From Anisakis pegreffii (Eukaryota; Nematoda; Chromadorea; Rhabditida; Anisakidae), in assembly GCA_035041965.1 (NCBI GenBank), contig JAPYMA010000079.1, forward strand, positions 1 to 64,000: a stretch of 64,000 nucleotides of DNA, given 5' to 3'. A model generated the notes under the pieces. The model searched no databases. It was given only the letters and a program-made list of their open reading frames with translations, and was not told the origin of the DNA. Position numbers and translations under genes: made by a program. Shown here in pieces: positions 35,100-47,770 of the stretch (positions are counted from its first letter, which is position 1; each line of letters begins with the position of its first letter).

Positions 35100-35600
35100 C
35101 CCCCTGTTAAGAGAAAGTGCGCACAGTGAGTCCGGGAACCCTCGTTACCTGAGCAAATGCACGAACACACTACTCAGGCCAACTTACGCGCATTCCCTAT
35201 CCCCGGTCAAATCGGCGCCTTTCCCGGGCCGGGAACGCCCGTAATATGTTCCGAAGAATAAATGCTAGCGATACTCGGGTAAATATCGCTAGCATATTTT
35301 TAGTTCTTTCTCCCCGATTCGCCGAGACTGCCGGTAGGCGGGGAACGCCTGTCGCATTTGCCTAAACCTAGCCCCTCTTGTTGGCAGCTCGACAGGTTGG
35401 GATCACCCACGCAATCAAAATATGCTTTTTAAAAATGACCATTAACTGCACACATGATATCGCATTCAACTCAGTTCAGCTATCACTAAACAGCACTACG
35501 AGGAATACGTTCTTCGAGTCACCGGTCAGCAACTCGACTCTCCGGGTGAGTGGTCCAGGCGAACTTTCCAGACCTACCGCTAACTTCATAAGGCTATTCA
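35100..35600. other. GC-rich structured island, unknown nature
   Basis: This stretch is far richer in G and C than its neighbours. It carries CCCGGGCCGGGAACGCC and a related GGCGGGGAACGCC about 120 bp further on. A perfect hairpin lies between them at 35262-35295. The plus-strand frame at 35378-35629 has no protein signature. It could be part of a decayed retroelement or an RNA gene; I cannot assign it. Confidence 0.4.
35262..35295. repeat. 12-bp perfect hairpin, 10-nt loop
   Basis: ATGCTAGCGATA (35262-35273) and TATCGCTAGCAT (35284-35295) are perfect complements. The right arm is followed by a T-rich run. Confidence 0.9.
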
Positions 35601-38600
35601 TACCCTACGTTTGTGGTGCTCATTTTTAGAGGGATGTTTTTCCTTTTTTTGCATGCCAATGGAGCTATTCAAAACAAAACTAAAGAACTCGTAATGCTTC
35701 TCCTCCCATACACCTATCTAATGGACCTAAGGTATATGAAAAAAGGAATATAACAAAAAAGTAAAGAATTAACTGGCCTTTATTGTCGATGATTTGCCGT
35801 TGATAAAAGTCGTCCACCACAGTCCAACGTCCGTTGAGGGACTGAAACATACGTAATAGTTAGAAATAAAGATCTATCAGAGTACATCACAAAAAACGCA
35901 TTCGGCAAGCCGAGAAAGTCGTCAACAACGAAGAGAAACGAAAACATTTCAATCACCTCTTGCGAAACTCAACATTTCTAGGATATTTCATCAAAAACCT
36001 GAAGAACCTAGCTTATTGTCAGCACCATTATCGTTCCATCGAATGAGGAACGTTACTCAAAAGCAAATTTGCTGAAAGCCAAATCTGCGATACTTTTATC
36101 GCATAATTTGTGTCCAATTTAAAAAGTACACGAAAATGACGATAAAATGCAAATTTATCGCTGATAAAGCAATTCTTCGCGAAAGAGCTCAGTTATACTT
36201 CTGAATACGCTAATTATGTTAAAGTTTGAAGCGAATTAATTATTATTTATGCAAATTATGTATGTAATTGATTACATAACAAAAAATAATTAAGTGATAC
36301 TGAAAAAAAAAACAAAAATAAGAACGTGAACTGAACGAATAAATAGTTCGTAATAGAAAGAATCACTTTAGAAACGCTCTGTTTAGTTAGTAGCCATATT
36401 GTATAGTGAAAATAAAGAGAAACATTGCACGAGCAAAACTCTTTCTGTAGAAAACGCTTAAAATCATGCAAATGTGCAGAAATGGAATGCCCTCAACGTT
36501 CGCTATGATAGTAGTAATCAGAAGAAACACCATCTCATACAAAGATACGTTTGTTTACGAGAATATAACCCAGATTGAGTTAAAGCATCAGATTCCCAAC
36601 AAACATTCATCGATAGTACGGCTGATTATGCTGTGTTCAAACGACTCATACCCGCAAATCTTCAAAGCAACATGCAATTTTGCATTCAAGAAGTCCACAG
36701 TGACGGATTTAAACGGCTCTTCATCTGAAGAAATTGCCTCATTTGTGAGCCACTAATCTGCTTAGAAGTGGACGATCATATTGGCGAATACCATGCTCTT
36801 TAGAATTGTGGTTTTCAAGTTCGCGAGCTGGATTACTCCCTTGGCAGGACGTCTGTGCTCGTATTGCTTTCATTTTTGATTTCTTACGATTGATATTTCG
36901 AAAAATTTCTACTGTTTCTCGGTTACTTTTTGTGCAAATTCTTTAGAATTGCTGATTCGTTCGTCATTCCATTGACACACAGTCAAAAAAACGAAATCTA
37001 CCAGACGACAGCAGCAAGAATGGTCAATATCTTAAGTATGTATGTTTATCTAGCCGTATGTTTTGTAAAGTCAAATGTCAATAACAAATTCGTTAGCGAA
37101 GTAAGTGATTTTGTTGACATAAAACGGTTCGTATGCATATACGCGCATACACGACAAAATAAACAACTTTGATTTTCTTATGAATTATTCACTGACTATT
37201 CAGTTTCACTCAGTTTTTGTGAAATTGTTTAGATTTAATGGGTAATAATACGCTGTGATGATACAAGCTATACAAGGAGCATTACAATGAACAATTCATT
37301 AGCTATCAATACCATCAGATTTAATTCATTGCATGCCAACTATCAGAGATACATTTAATGAAGTTAAGCAAGATTGCACAATTTTATTTTTGAGTAAACG
37401 TTAGCCACTTTAACTGATTATATCCAAAATGAGTTTTGAGACTTCGACATAAAGGATCAGCACACAGAAACGAGTAAATTCAGTTAAATGTTAATAATTT
37501 CATGCTGTTTCGTTATGCAAATTAGTAATTGGAAAGCTAATCGAATGCTACCAAGTGATCGTGGTCAAGAATCAAGAATACACACCATAAAACAAATTAA
37601 GATGCGATGGTGATGGATAGCGACAGTAGTTTTTGATGGAATGTTTAGACAAATGGATGGCAAGCAGTTCTGTAGAAGACATCGTCATCATCATTTATCG
37701 TATGTCCCTAGCTTCTTTACTGGGTCATCGGAGTGTGCGAGTGGAGTGAACAGAGTAAATAAGCAAGCAGATAAATTTTATTATTATCTCTTAAGTAGTT
37801 TGGAAATGGTTGAAAGATGACACTGCGCACAAATAAACAACGCTCAAAATTTTTCGAAATCTGGTTTCGAAATGTCCATTATTCACGGTTACCAGCAGCT
37901 ATTTAAGTGATCACATCGCAGTTTGCCCAGCAAGCAATTCGTTTGCTCACTCACTCATCAGCTTACGGATTTATTCGATTCGGCAGTTAGTACTATTTCA
38001 CAGCTGATTTCGATCATCGTTGGATTCATGCATTGTCTTTAATATTCATTGATTGTCTTTAATATTTAGATTAGATTCCACTGAACATAAATTTTAAAAT
38101 CTCTTAAGTAGGTGATATGTGTGCTATTCGATCTATCGATCAAATTGTTCTTCCTTTAGCAGTTCGGAATCGAATGTGATCACAGAATTGTTCATGAATC
38201 CAAATTTCCTTGTTACTTTCATCGTTTCCCCTTAAAAGTAACATCTAAAATATTGCACTTGCTATGAAGGATGTCAAGCAATGAGAATTCGTAACAAACT
38301 AAGAAATATTAATTATTTTTAACAAATAAGGAAAAAATACAGGATTATATATTGAGTATTCTTGGATAATTGAGAGGTACATTGGGCAGTTTCACGATTA
38401 GCTTGATCGTATTAGATTACTTAGATGGACATAAAGGAATCCTGTCAGTTTAACTATTTGCGAACACTTTTTTGTTATTGTTTACTTGTATCTCGAATGA
38501 AATACTTAAGAAAATAGAGGTGTTACGCATAGTGCCAAGAGCGAGTGCGTGACCCTCTCACAGTGTTGAAAGAACACTGCCGAGTACTTCGTTTCTTTCA

Positions 38601-39124
38601 AATTGCGTTCGATTCTGCTGCCATCTAAGAACAGCATTTGATTCACTCTTTGCAAAACTTTCCCTCACGACATTTCGCTTTTGTTCATATACCTTACGGC
38701 CAGCAGATCCAATTTTCTCACTAAGCATTGCAATAAACTGGCGATGACAACCGACCCAAAGTTCGGTCGGTAAAATCCGACGATCCAAGAGATTTTTGTC
38801 ACAATCCAAGAGATTCGGATTCCGACCGGAGAATTTTGAAGCATTCGGTCAGAATATTGAATGCCAGAATCCCAGAATGTGAATTCAGTCGAATTCTAAA
38901 CGAACCGACATTTTGCTCGGATACCATCATTACTAAATACATACATACGGGAATATCTCACCACGTGATCATTATGTAATCCTCATTTTCTAGTTCGTGT
39001 GAATATTTTGTTAAAATGATCGTTATTTATCGCAATTGACCAATGGACTTAAGGTGCCGTTTTGAAGACAATTACTCTCAACAAAGTCAATTTCGTTTCA
39101 GTGCATTTTCATACAAGAATCAAG
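35601..39124. other. Intergenic, no supported gene
   Basis: Open frames at 36466-36756 and 36930-37172 (plus) and 38558-38809 (minus) were examined. The first and last have fairly protein-like composition, but there is no recognisable motif, signal or splice context. A CCGACC/GGTCGG-rich repetitive patch lies at 38740-38900. The promoter of the cysteine-rich gene should lie near 38900-39124. Confidence 0.4.
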
Positions 39125-41119
39125 ATGAAACAAATCGCCGTCTTACTCGCTGTCACGATCCCAATCGCCATTATCCTCACATTCCCCTCAACTACAGTTA
39201 TCTCAATGCACGTCGACGATATCCCTCTAACGATGCAATTCCAAAACCAACAAATACATCATAACGAGAGCGGTACGCAGTCCTCTCTGACATCTTCCAG
39301 CAAAATTGCTGATATTAATTCAAAGAAACGAACATTCAGAAGTTGACTTTTAAAGTTATCTTCAGTTGTTTTTCGTATCGTTGTAAATCGGATAAAATTG
39401 TCACATCATCTAATTCATAAATGAGCATAAATGGACTGTATGTTCCATTGCTGATTGAATGAAGTATGACTCAGTCATCACGTTTCAGTGGTAAGCCGTT
39501 ACAAGCGTCAGATGGGCTGTCCACCTGGTTGCTTCGCTGGAGGCTGTCAAAACAATTGGCAGTGCCAGAATTATGCACCAAATTTGGTCTGTCAACGATC
39601 ATGCTGCTGTGCCCAACAGAACACTTTTGATTTGTCGGGTAAAGATTTCATTCTTTTCGTGAATTTACAAATTTGTTTTGGTGAAATTGCACTCATTTGA
39701 TCACAGATTACAAGAAATCGCCAGTTGAATTACACACTTTCAACGTGTCTTACTTGTATTTTCGGAATCATTCGAGAAATCATACATGTAAATCATCAAA
39801 GTACGAAGCTGAGCTAGCGCATTGTTGCCAACCAAGTGCTACTGAACAGTTTGAATTGCGGTTGTATTTCAGGTGCTTGCGATGGTGGTCCAGCTGTAGC
39901 AGCATGCATCAATGGTCTTTGCGGACAAGGATTTTTCTGTAGCCGAGGAGGATTCTGTTGCAGATGCCAATCCGGCAACTCAACCGGTCAGACATCCACT
40001 CATATATCACTCATGGGATAGGAACGAATGATCAATTCATTGATCAAATTCCGTAGTAGAAAAATATTCAAGAAAATATTTTTATTAGGTTTCCATTGAA
40101 TTAATTAGAGAATGAATGCAAAATTGCTGAGTTTTCGTTGAGCAATGAGTATGAACGTCGAGCAGTGGTAGTTCACGTTGAACAAACTCGCTGATTTGCA
40201 ATCAGATACGAACCGAATAGTCGACTGGTTCACTTCATCATCGATAAAAAACCCGAAACATTCTGATTATAGGACCATGCGTAAATAATCAGTGTCCAAC
40301 AGGATATGCGTGCAATACGAATAACTTCTGCTGTCCTCTTGGTTCAGGAAATGTGCTCGGTAAACCTTTTTTATCAATTGTCCATTCTTTCATTCCGTAC
40401 GGAACGGTCATTTGCTATGCCCATTGAATCAACACTCATAACTAATCTCACTTAACAGTTTGATTACTCAAAATTTCACAACAGAAAATACGACGAATAA
40501 AATAAACCATTCCACTTGTTTTATCGATCTCTAATTGATCTTTCACCAAATTGATCATCACGAATGCGAATCATCCGCAAACTAAAAAATATCGCAAGAT
40601 GAAGCTTGACTAGCTGCTCTGGCTAGCTGCTTTGATTTATCTTTAAATTGATTGCAGTGCCTTGTGTGGGTGGAAGTTGCTCATCAGGCTTCGCATGTGG
40701 TGCTGGTAATCTGTGCTATCCCACTGTTGCAGTCGGTAAGTAGATGGATGATGTTCTTCAGTGAACAAAACAAAATGGCAACTTCTCTGAATTATGCATT
40801 ATGCTCATCTTGGTGATGCACTCTTCTTTATCAGCTTTTATTAAATTCTCTCGTTCGAATCACTGAAGTGACACATCTCATTGTTTCATGAAGGCATTCA
40901 TTACCCATCATGATTTTTGTTCATTTTACCGCAGATATTTTCAGTGATATCCAATTAATAATGTTCGACGCATCTACACGAATATTCATCTTCGATTTCA
41001 TTTGCTCCCTTCTAAAAAATTCAAATATTTTAAAAACTTCCCCTTCCAAATACTTATTTGTATATCAGCCACAATATTCGTGCAGAACGTCTCTAATTTC
41101 AGCTTCAAGAAACCAGTAA
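39125..41119 (+). CDS. Secreted cysteine-rich repeat protein, 6 exons
   Basis: Secreted protein of 197 aa; function unknown, probably extracellular matrix or host/environment-facing. Exons: 39125-39272, 39489-39638, 39873-39986, 40273-40359, 40658-40735, 41103-41119. Every intron is in phase 1, so each middle exon is one exchangeable module. Residues 1-25 are a hydrophobic signal (MKQIAVLLAVTIPIAIILTF). A basic YKR site at the start of exon 2 may be a processing site. Exons 2-5 each carry a compact Cys unit, for example CPPGCFAGGCQNNWQC, ACINGLCGQGFFC, CVNNQCPTGYACNTNNFCC and CVGGSCSSGFACGAG. These resemble EB/whey-acidic-like nematode modules. A TTTCAG at 39101 suggests trans-splicing 20-odd bases before the ATG. 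The final tiny exon is inferred from its acceptor and phase. Confidence 0.85.
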
Positions 41120-43386
41120 TTTATTTCCGTTACCAAAATGTTTATCTCTGTATTGAATAATTTCATCGACTCTGTTTTCTCTTCATAATATAATACTGTA
41201 ATATTATAATAATAACTGCTGCGATTGGCAATGATAACGTCTTAAATTCCAATGTATCAAGACAAATTCTAATTAATGAAACCCTGAAGTAATGAGCCCG
41301 GAACGCAATTCCAAATTCGGAGAATCTTTGTATCGGTTTTGATATATATGTGTGTGCGTGTGGTGGATCAATTCTGATAAGTGTGTGTATCAATTAGATG
41401 ATATAAGTGGTGAACGATAAATGAAAGAATCAACCTAAATTGATAATATCATCGCTTGCAGCAGCATCAGCAGCATTGTCTTCTTTGCATGTATTGTACA
41501 ATAAATTTATGCCGATTATGTTTCCTAACTGCATATCATCATCGTGATTTAAGAGAATCAAATCATCCATTAATTATTCATTTAGTTATCCGAACCGCTC
41601 TCTCGGCAGAATGATCATTAAGAACAACAGCACATATTCATTCATACAACATCTCTCAAACATCTTGTTCAAACGATTCACACAACTCCGCACACATCTT
41701 CTCCTTGTTCAAATGCATTCGGCTGAATACTTAATCCTTGACACTTCAATTAACTCGATTTTGTTTCATTCTACAGTTTCACTCGGATGGATGATAGATA
41801 GATCATTTGAATGGTCCATTCATAAAGCATACTCATCATATCGTTTACTTTCCCTTGATCTTCATTCAAAATTAGAGTCGCTTTCGTACAGAATCACCCA
41901 CAGCACAATAAAGCGATGATCATCACAAAGTTCCCCACGAATATGTTGAATATTCCCATAGGAATGGGAATATCCCACGGAAAGGTTACATCTTCAATTA
42001 ACACCTTATGAATGCGAGCAAATTTGACTTCCTCAATACTGAGAACAACTGATATCGTCGTTATATTCCACTAAGCAAACGACGATTTTATTTAAATGTG
42101 TTTCATTTGGAATATTAATCGTCATTATTATTTCTCGTTGTTTAAACAACTCCTTTTTGCACTACTTTACACACTTTTGTTCCAATAAAACACCAATTTG
42201 ATAAGACTGACTCACTTCGTTAACAATGGATAACCTAATTTGCACTATATTGCGACACTTTTGCTCAAAACAACGAACGTTCTGTGGCGAACTGTTGATA
42301 TTTGCTCATCTTAGAAGAATTCAGTGCATGCAGCAGCATATGTGAGCAATGAAGTATTCGGTGAAAGTGTTTGTAAGACACCATGACAGCAAGATTGAAC
42401 GTTTCATCTCATCATAGTTCACTCTTGGCTAATGCATATAGAAAATGTTATTCTTCTTATGACTGTTAGCTTTGGAAATCAGCTATCTTCATCCCATTGA
42501 AGATTATTATATTAAAGTGAGTGCTTGTTTGTTGTTTGACTGCATTCTTTCGGTGGTTTGAGATACTTGTTGGATGGATCACTTGCTGGATCAAATAGTT
42601 TAGGTTTGTGAATGCAGTGCATTAACTGGAGAGGAAGGATGAACTGTTGATTGGAACAGAAAATTTGAAATTATAAAACTTTTCTGGTTTGCTAGCCACA
42701 GTTTGTTAAGTGTCAGTGAATGAGGAATGATTTTATTAAATAAATTATGAATAATAATTGTCACTGATTGCACATGATCATGAACACATAATAAATAAAC
42801 TACACATTTAATTGCACTTCACTGAAATCAATAAAACATAACAACTTCAAATGAAATCATTATGACTGTTCATTTAACACATCATTATTCATTCATTCTT
42901 CATGCTATTTACAATTTTATTTTCTAGCAAACCACATGAAGACAGAACTCAAGAATACACATTTGTAATCATGGAAATGTTCATTCATTTATTTATATGA
43001 GAAGAGAATCATATCGATACGACGACTTTTGGTGGGGTGTGTTGAATCTTTTGCGAGAAGATTTGGAAGCAAACAAACAATTTCTTTTGCTTTCAATCAC
43101 TTTTTAAACGATCAACTCTTCAAACGGCTCGAACGGTTAACTGCCACGAATTGTAAAAATAATCTAATGCTGTGAAATTCTTTTTCCATTGACTTTCATC
43201 ATAGATTGCAAAAGTAGCACATAAGAATGTATCCGTTTAGCTAAGATTAACACTTATTGACCAGATTCTCTTGTGAAAAAATTCAAATCATAAAAATAAT
43301 TTAGTTGCACGCTACTGATCATCGATACGATCAATATGAGCGCCGAATCCTCAATAATTCTCTTAAAATTCTCTCTTGAGGCGGGC
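41120..43386. other. Intergenic, no supported gene
   Basis: The region separates the cysteine-rich gene from the convergent collagen gene. A plus-strand frame at 41611-41919 (102 codons) has no recognisable feature. A short GT-rich run lies near 41345. Nothing else was recognised. Confidence 0.5.
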
Positions 43387-45128
43387 TTAACGCCTTGTTC
43401 CATCCTCAAAGAAAACACCACCATCGATAGCGCAATATTTCGGACAGATACCCTTCTCGCCAGGTGTTCCTGGAGGTCCTGGTGGTCCTGGAGGGCCAGG
43501 TTGGCCATCAACTCCGGCTGGTCCATCTGGGCCTGGTGCTCCTTTGGGTCCTGGTGGTCCTGGTGGTCCATCGGCTCCAGATTGTCCAGGTGGTCCGGGT
43601 GGTCCTGGTGGTCCTTGATCTCCTGGCTCTCCTGGCTCTCCAGGTGTGAGTGGTTCGCTTTGTGCTGGTGTTCCAGGTTCTCCGGGTGGGCCTGGTGGGC
43701 CGGCCTCTCCAGGTGGGCCTGGTGGTCCTCGTGGTCCAGGGCTGCCTGGGCTAGCGTCAACTCCTGGTCGGCCAGGTGATCCAGCATCTCCTGGATCTCC
43801 TGGAGCTCCTGGTGGTCCTGGTGGGCCAGGTGGACCTATAAGAGCGAATCATATTACCTTGGAAGACATGTTCATCCAACAATCTAATTCACATTGTGAG
43901 GGAATTGTTGAAAATTTCGAACCGATGATATTTGAAGCAATGGTGAAATATGAAAAATCGTCACGAACTGAAAACTGCTTCAACCCCTCCGGAGGAAAAA
44001 AATAAAAGAATTGTTCATCATTATTTCAGGTGGTTCACCAAAATTTAACGCTCTCAACATCACGTTCACTCACAACGATCCTCGAGAATGACCGTCACAT
44101 TGATCTCTTCTCTCATCTTGATCGAAAATATGAAAACTTTTTTCTCACTCCATGTGAAATTTTCTTTTCCCAAAAGGATCGCCAAGAATTTTCAAGGAAT
44201 CACTTCCGAACGTACCTTGTGGGCATGGTTTACATGGTGGTGGAGTGATCGGGTCACACGGGGCAGTTGGTGGTCTTCCAGGTGTTCCAGGCGTTCCTGG
44301 TGCTCCAGGTTTACCCGGTTTTCCAGCTTTGCCTGGTGGACCAGCCGGTCCTGGTGGCCCCGGCAAACAACATCCTTCACACTGAAGGTTTGGTGATGGA
44401 TTCACATCGGCTGCTCCGTATGCTTGCCTGGCTGTCCTATTGTGATTTCCTTGAGGCGCACTCTTCATATAGTTCACTTCTGTGTAGATGTCTTTTGCTG
44501 ATCCCTAAAGGAATCATTAACTTTGAATAAGATCATGTTAAGACTATTGAGACTATTATAAATTCAGTAGGATTTCGAGTAATTGCTGAAATCGTGGTCC
44601 ACTTAGAGCAGGTGTTCGTGATCGGTTAGGGACCAAAATTTAGGGGACGTGATTCAGCAAGTTTGGTAAAACTCTGAACGTGGATATATATCAGCGAATA
44701 GTTGCGGGAGCTATTCTTTGTAAATTGAGAGGCTACAAGTAGTAACCGCCAGCGAACGGGGTTATTACTGTTCAATTAGAATATGGCTGTAAAAGCAGTT
44801 TTGTTTCAAAGCGCTAAACGATCAAATCAGATAATCAAGAGTCAAAATGAAAATGAAACGAAATAATCGAACAAATAAATCATCAATAATACGAATCGAA
44901 AAGCAAATTAGTAAGTTATTCGACAAAAAATAAGAATAATAAAGATAAATAAGCATACGGCCGCACCTTACAAAAGCTGATTTCGTGATGCATCTGTCGT
45001 CGAACATGACTGACATAGTTGTAGACCATCGGTAAAGTAACAACAACTGACATAACAGCCACCACTGAGAAGGTGACCGCTGAATAAGCGACAAATTTAT
45101 AGGCTTTAATACGACCGTCAGACTCCAT
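43387..45128 (-). CDS. Cuticle collagen, 3 exons
   Basis: Structural collagen of the nematode cuticle, secreted by the hypodermis. Exons 45128-44967, 44504-44216 and 43835-43387 join in phase to 299 aa, the usual size. The N-terminal domain ([20 protein letters not shown], then a hydrophobic span to about residue 35) is the conserved collagen N-terminus. [10 protein letters not shown] holds the basic cleavage site used by furin-like BLI-4 proteases. CEGCC precedes the first Gly-X-Y block, and [12 protein letters not shown] separates it from the main Gly-X-Y block, which has short interruptions. The C-terminus [19 protein letters not shown] is typical of one C. elegans collagen subfamily. Proline codons are mostly CCA, as in highly expressed nematode collagens. 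Confidence 0.97.
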
Positions 45129-45320
45129 TGCTGCTGTGGCTGTGGCTACCTTAATTCCAATATCAATAATAAAAATAATAATAATGATAGTAATCAGAAA
45201 GTGACACACTACCGCACTACTTCGAAATGTAGTGGGCAATAGCGCGATGCCTTGCGGGATTAGACTTATGCACTGATGGGATTGAAGTGGTCTGAAATGA
45301 ATGCAGATTCGGGATGTCTC

Positions 45321-45327
45321 TTATATA
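45321..45327 (-). promoter_or_regulatory. Possible TATA box of the collagen gene
   Basis: On the minus strand TATATAA lies 193 nt upstream of the collagen ATG, in a short GC-richer block. Cuticle collagens are strongly transcribed and often have a TATA box. The transcription start is not known here. Confidence 0.4.
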
Positions 45328-47216
45328 TGAAGCACGAACATCGACCCACATCCCGTCACTATGAAACGTCGTTGATACGCACATTTAGGTCAGTGCTTTG
45401 ATTCTACGCGCACATCGTTCTGCGCTTTGTTATATCATTGATCTTTCGTCACTGATGCAACAATCACCTTATGTGATAATACGCATCATTCCATTCCATT
45501 ATCAGCGTCCATGCCCCTCTCCATAGCCGATTGAAATTCTTCGGAAATGATATTCTCTCAGTTCTAATCATGTTATATGAATACCTCTTCTCGCAGTTCG
45601 TTGTTATCGGATACACATTCAATTCAATTGTTCGCATCTTCTCGTCCTTTTGTGATATAATCATGAAATCAACGCTCAATTGAACTCTTTCTAAAACTGA
45701 AATGGATAATACTGAAACGATCCTGTCGCTGATAATAAAACTGATCAAACCACTTTTCATCAGTAATCAAATGTCACTTCAAACCACATATTTGAACTAA
45801 ATTACACAGTGGTATGCGCATATTGATGGGAACTCATTATGGGTGATTTGGAAAGCGACACATCGAAGAATATCTCATTCATGACGGCAATACTTGCAAG
45901 CGTAACATAACTAGAACGTCTGTTGGTTGTCACTTTCAAACAGCACTCTCCAATCACAAAACTTTCATCAGCATATGTCCACTGGCAATAATCTCGTTCG
46001 AAGAAGCAAGAAGGGTTTCAGAAGTTAATTATGCTTTCAGAGTTGCATGGTTATTTTGTTGTAGTGTGCTTTGCAGAATCCAAATACCCTTTGATCAACA
46101 CTGTCGATAAATGATCATAAAAGATGATGCAGCATAGTGTGTAATTTTTAACTGATAATGGTTTTTACAAATGGGAAGAAAGTCTGAGGTCGAAGCAGTT
46201 GATTTCGTGCACATGTTGATTAACAGCAACTAAACTGTTGTCAAGAAAGTAATTGATGATTGAAAATTATCAAAAATCTTTTCGTAAAATCTTGATCTGG
46301 ATTATTTCATTAATTTTGTCATTATTTTATAATGGGAAAGTGGTTCATCAACAGCGTCCACTCCAAACGGAACGGTTTTTCAATCGTACCTCAAAACGTC
46401 AAACGAGTTGCACTTGATGATTGAAAACGTCAAGATAACAGATGAGAACATTCCGAGAAGATAATTCACCAGGGGTAAATCTCAAAAATTCGGTCAATAA
46501 TTCTTTGATGACAAGAACGATCACAAAAATTAAAGCTATCAATTAATCAAGATAAAAAAACAATCAGTTCAAAAGGCGACCTTCTTAATTGTCGGCACAT
46601 ACTTTTAAATGTAACGAACACACTTATGAGATTCAATACTCAGATGAAAATTATTTCTTAAGGTGTTTCGAAAGAAACAAACGAGCGAAATGTGTTAAAT
46701 CATGCTGATTGAAGTTTTGCTGATAAAAAACACTCGCTTATAATAACAGACAAATAACAAAGGGTGTGGTTTAATTGAATCAACGAAATAAGACAATGGG
46801 AAATTAGAGGAAAAAATCTGTTTCATTGAAGAAACATTTGTAACCTTGTAGATAGGACAATTATTCAATTCGTTCTCGAATGTTTTTTCAGGGAACATTT
46901 TCGGCTGCTGATGTTATTCGTTGATGCGATGTGACGGTAATCGAAAGAGAAAAAAGGATGCAATGAGGGAACGCACCTTGAAACCGAGACAATCTCTTCA
47001 GTAACACCATTTATTCACTAGAATATTGGCATAATTTGCAAATAATACGGAATTTGTGTGACGATTCTGTAGCAATGAAGACAATCATAGAACTGATCCA
47101 CATTATACTTCATCTGAAGTAATACAGATACCACAACATCATACCCATTTAAGATGAATCCATTCATGACTTTGTTTCTTGTCATTTCACTCCATTACAA
47201 TGCTTAGCAGCGATGT

Positions 47217-47770
47217 CCTGAGGTGATTTTAATTCGGATATGTAAATGCGGGTAGTTGATGGCAACACTCTTCGTTCTTGTATTTTCTGAGTATCATTAG
47301 CTCATCCAGGATTTTCATTCGTTTTAACAGGGTTTTCATTCTTTTCCGAACTGTTGTAATCGCTCTCATAGCTTTTATCACCAAAAGTGTTCTCTTTTGC
47401 TGATTTTTCATTCATTTCATTCAACAATCAAAGTTAAATTCTCATTCTATCAAATACACTCTATAATTGATCATTTGACTCTCGAACATTGTTGTGCAAT
47501 ATCATTCAATTGTTGTATTGTTGACGTCGGTTATCAACACTCGTCAACGTATCAAGTAAATAGTGTATGTCACAGAATAAGAATTTGATTGTAACTGTTA
47601 AGCGAAATGAGACGAAGTGAATGATAAAAAGTCATGAAGAGAACGATATTCTCATGCAATAGCTATGAGAGTGAATACAACACGTCTGAAAAGAATGAGA
47701 ATCCATCTGAATCAGTATGAAGTGAGCGTCTCACAGACAATAGCCTTTCATGCAGTCATAATGGATTGCA
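47217..47770 (+). mobile_element. hAT-type repeat, second copy (ends missing)
   Basis: The internal region closely matches the complement of 26450-26990 and the plus strand of 51740-52310. Shared blocks include AACAATCAAAGT, GTTGACGTCGGTTATCAACA and GAAATGAGACGAAGTGAATG. Neither terminal repeat is recognisable, so this is a truncated copy. Similarity to the 51.6-kb copy is higher than to the 26-kb copy. Confidence 0.8.

Noticed and set aside
43336..43779. Long plus-strand open frames (Trp/Ser-rich) and shifted minus frames over the collagen gene
   Set aside because: They are shadows of the Gly-X-Y repeat; the minus-strand collagen frame explains the whole stretch with splice sites and a typical C-terminus.
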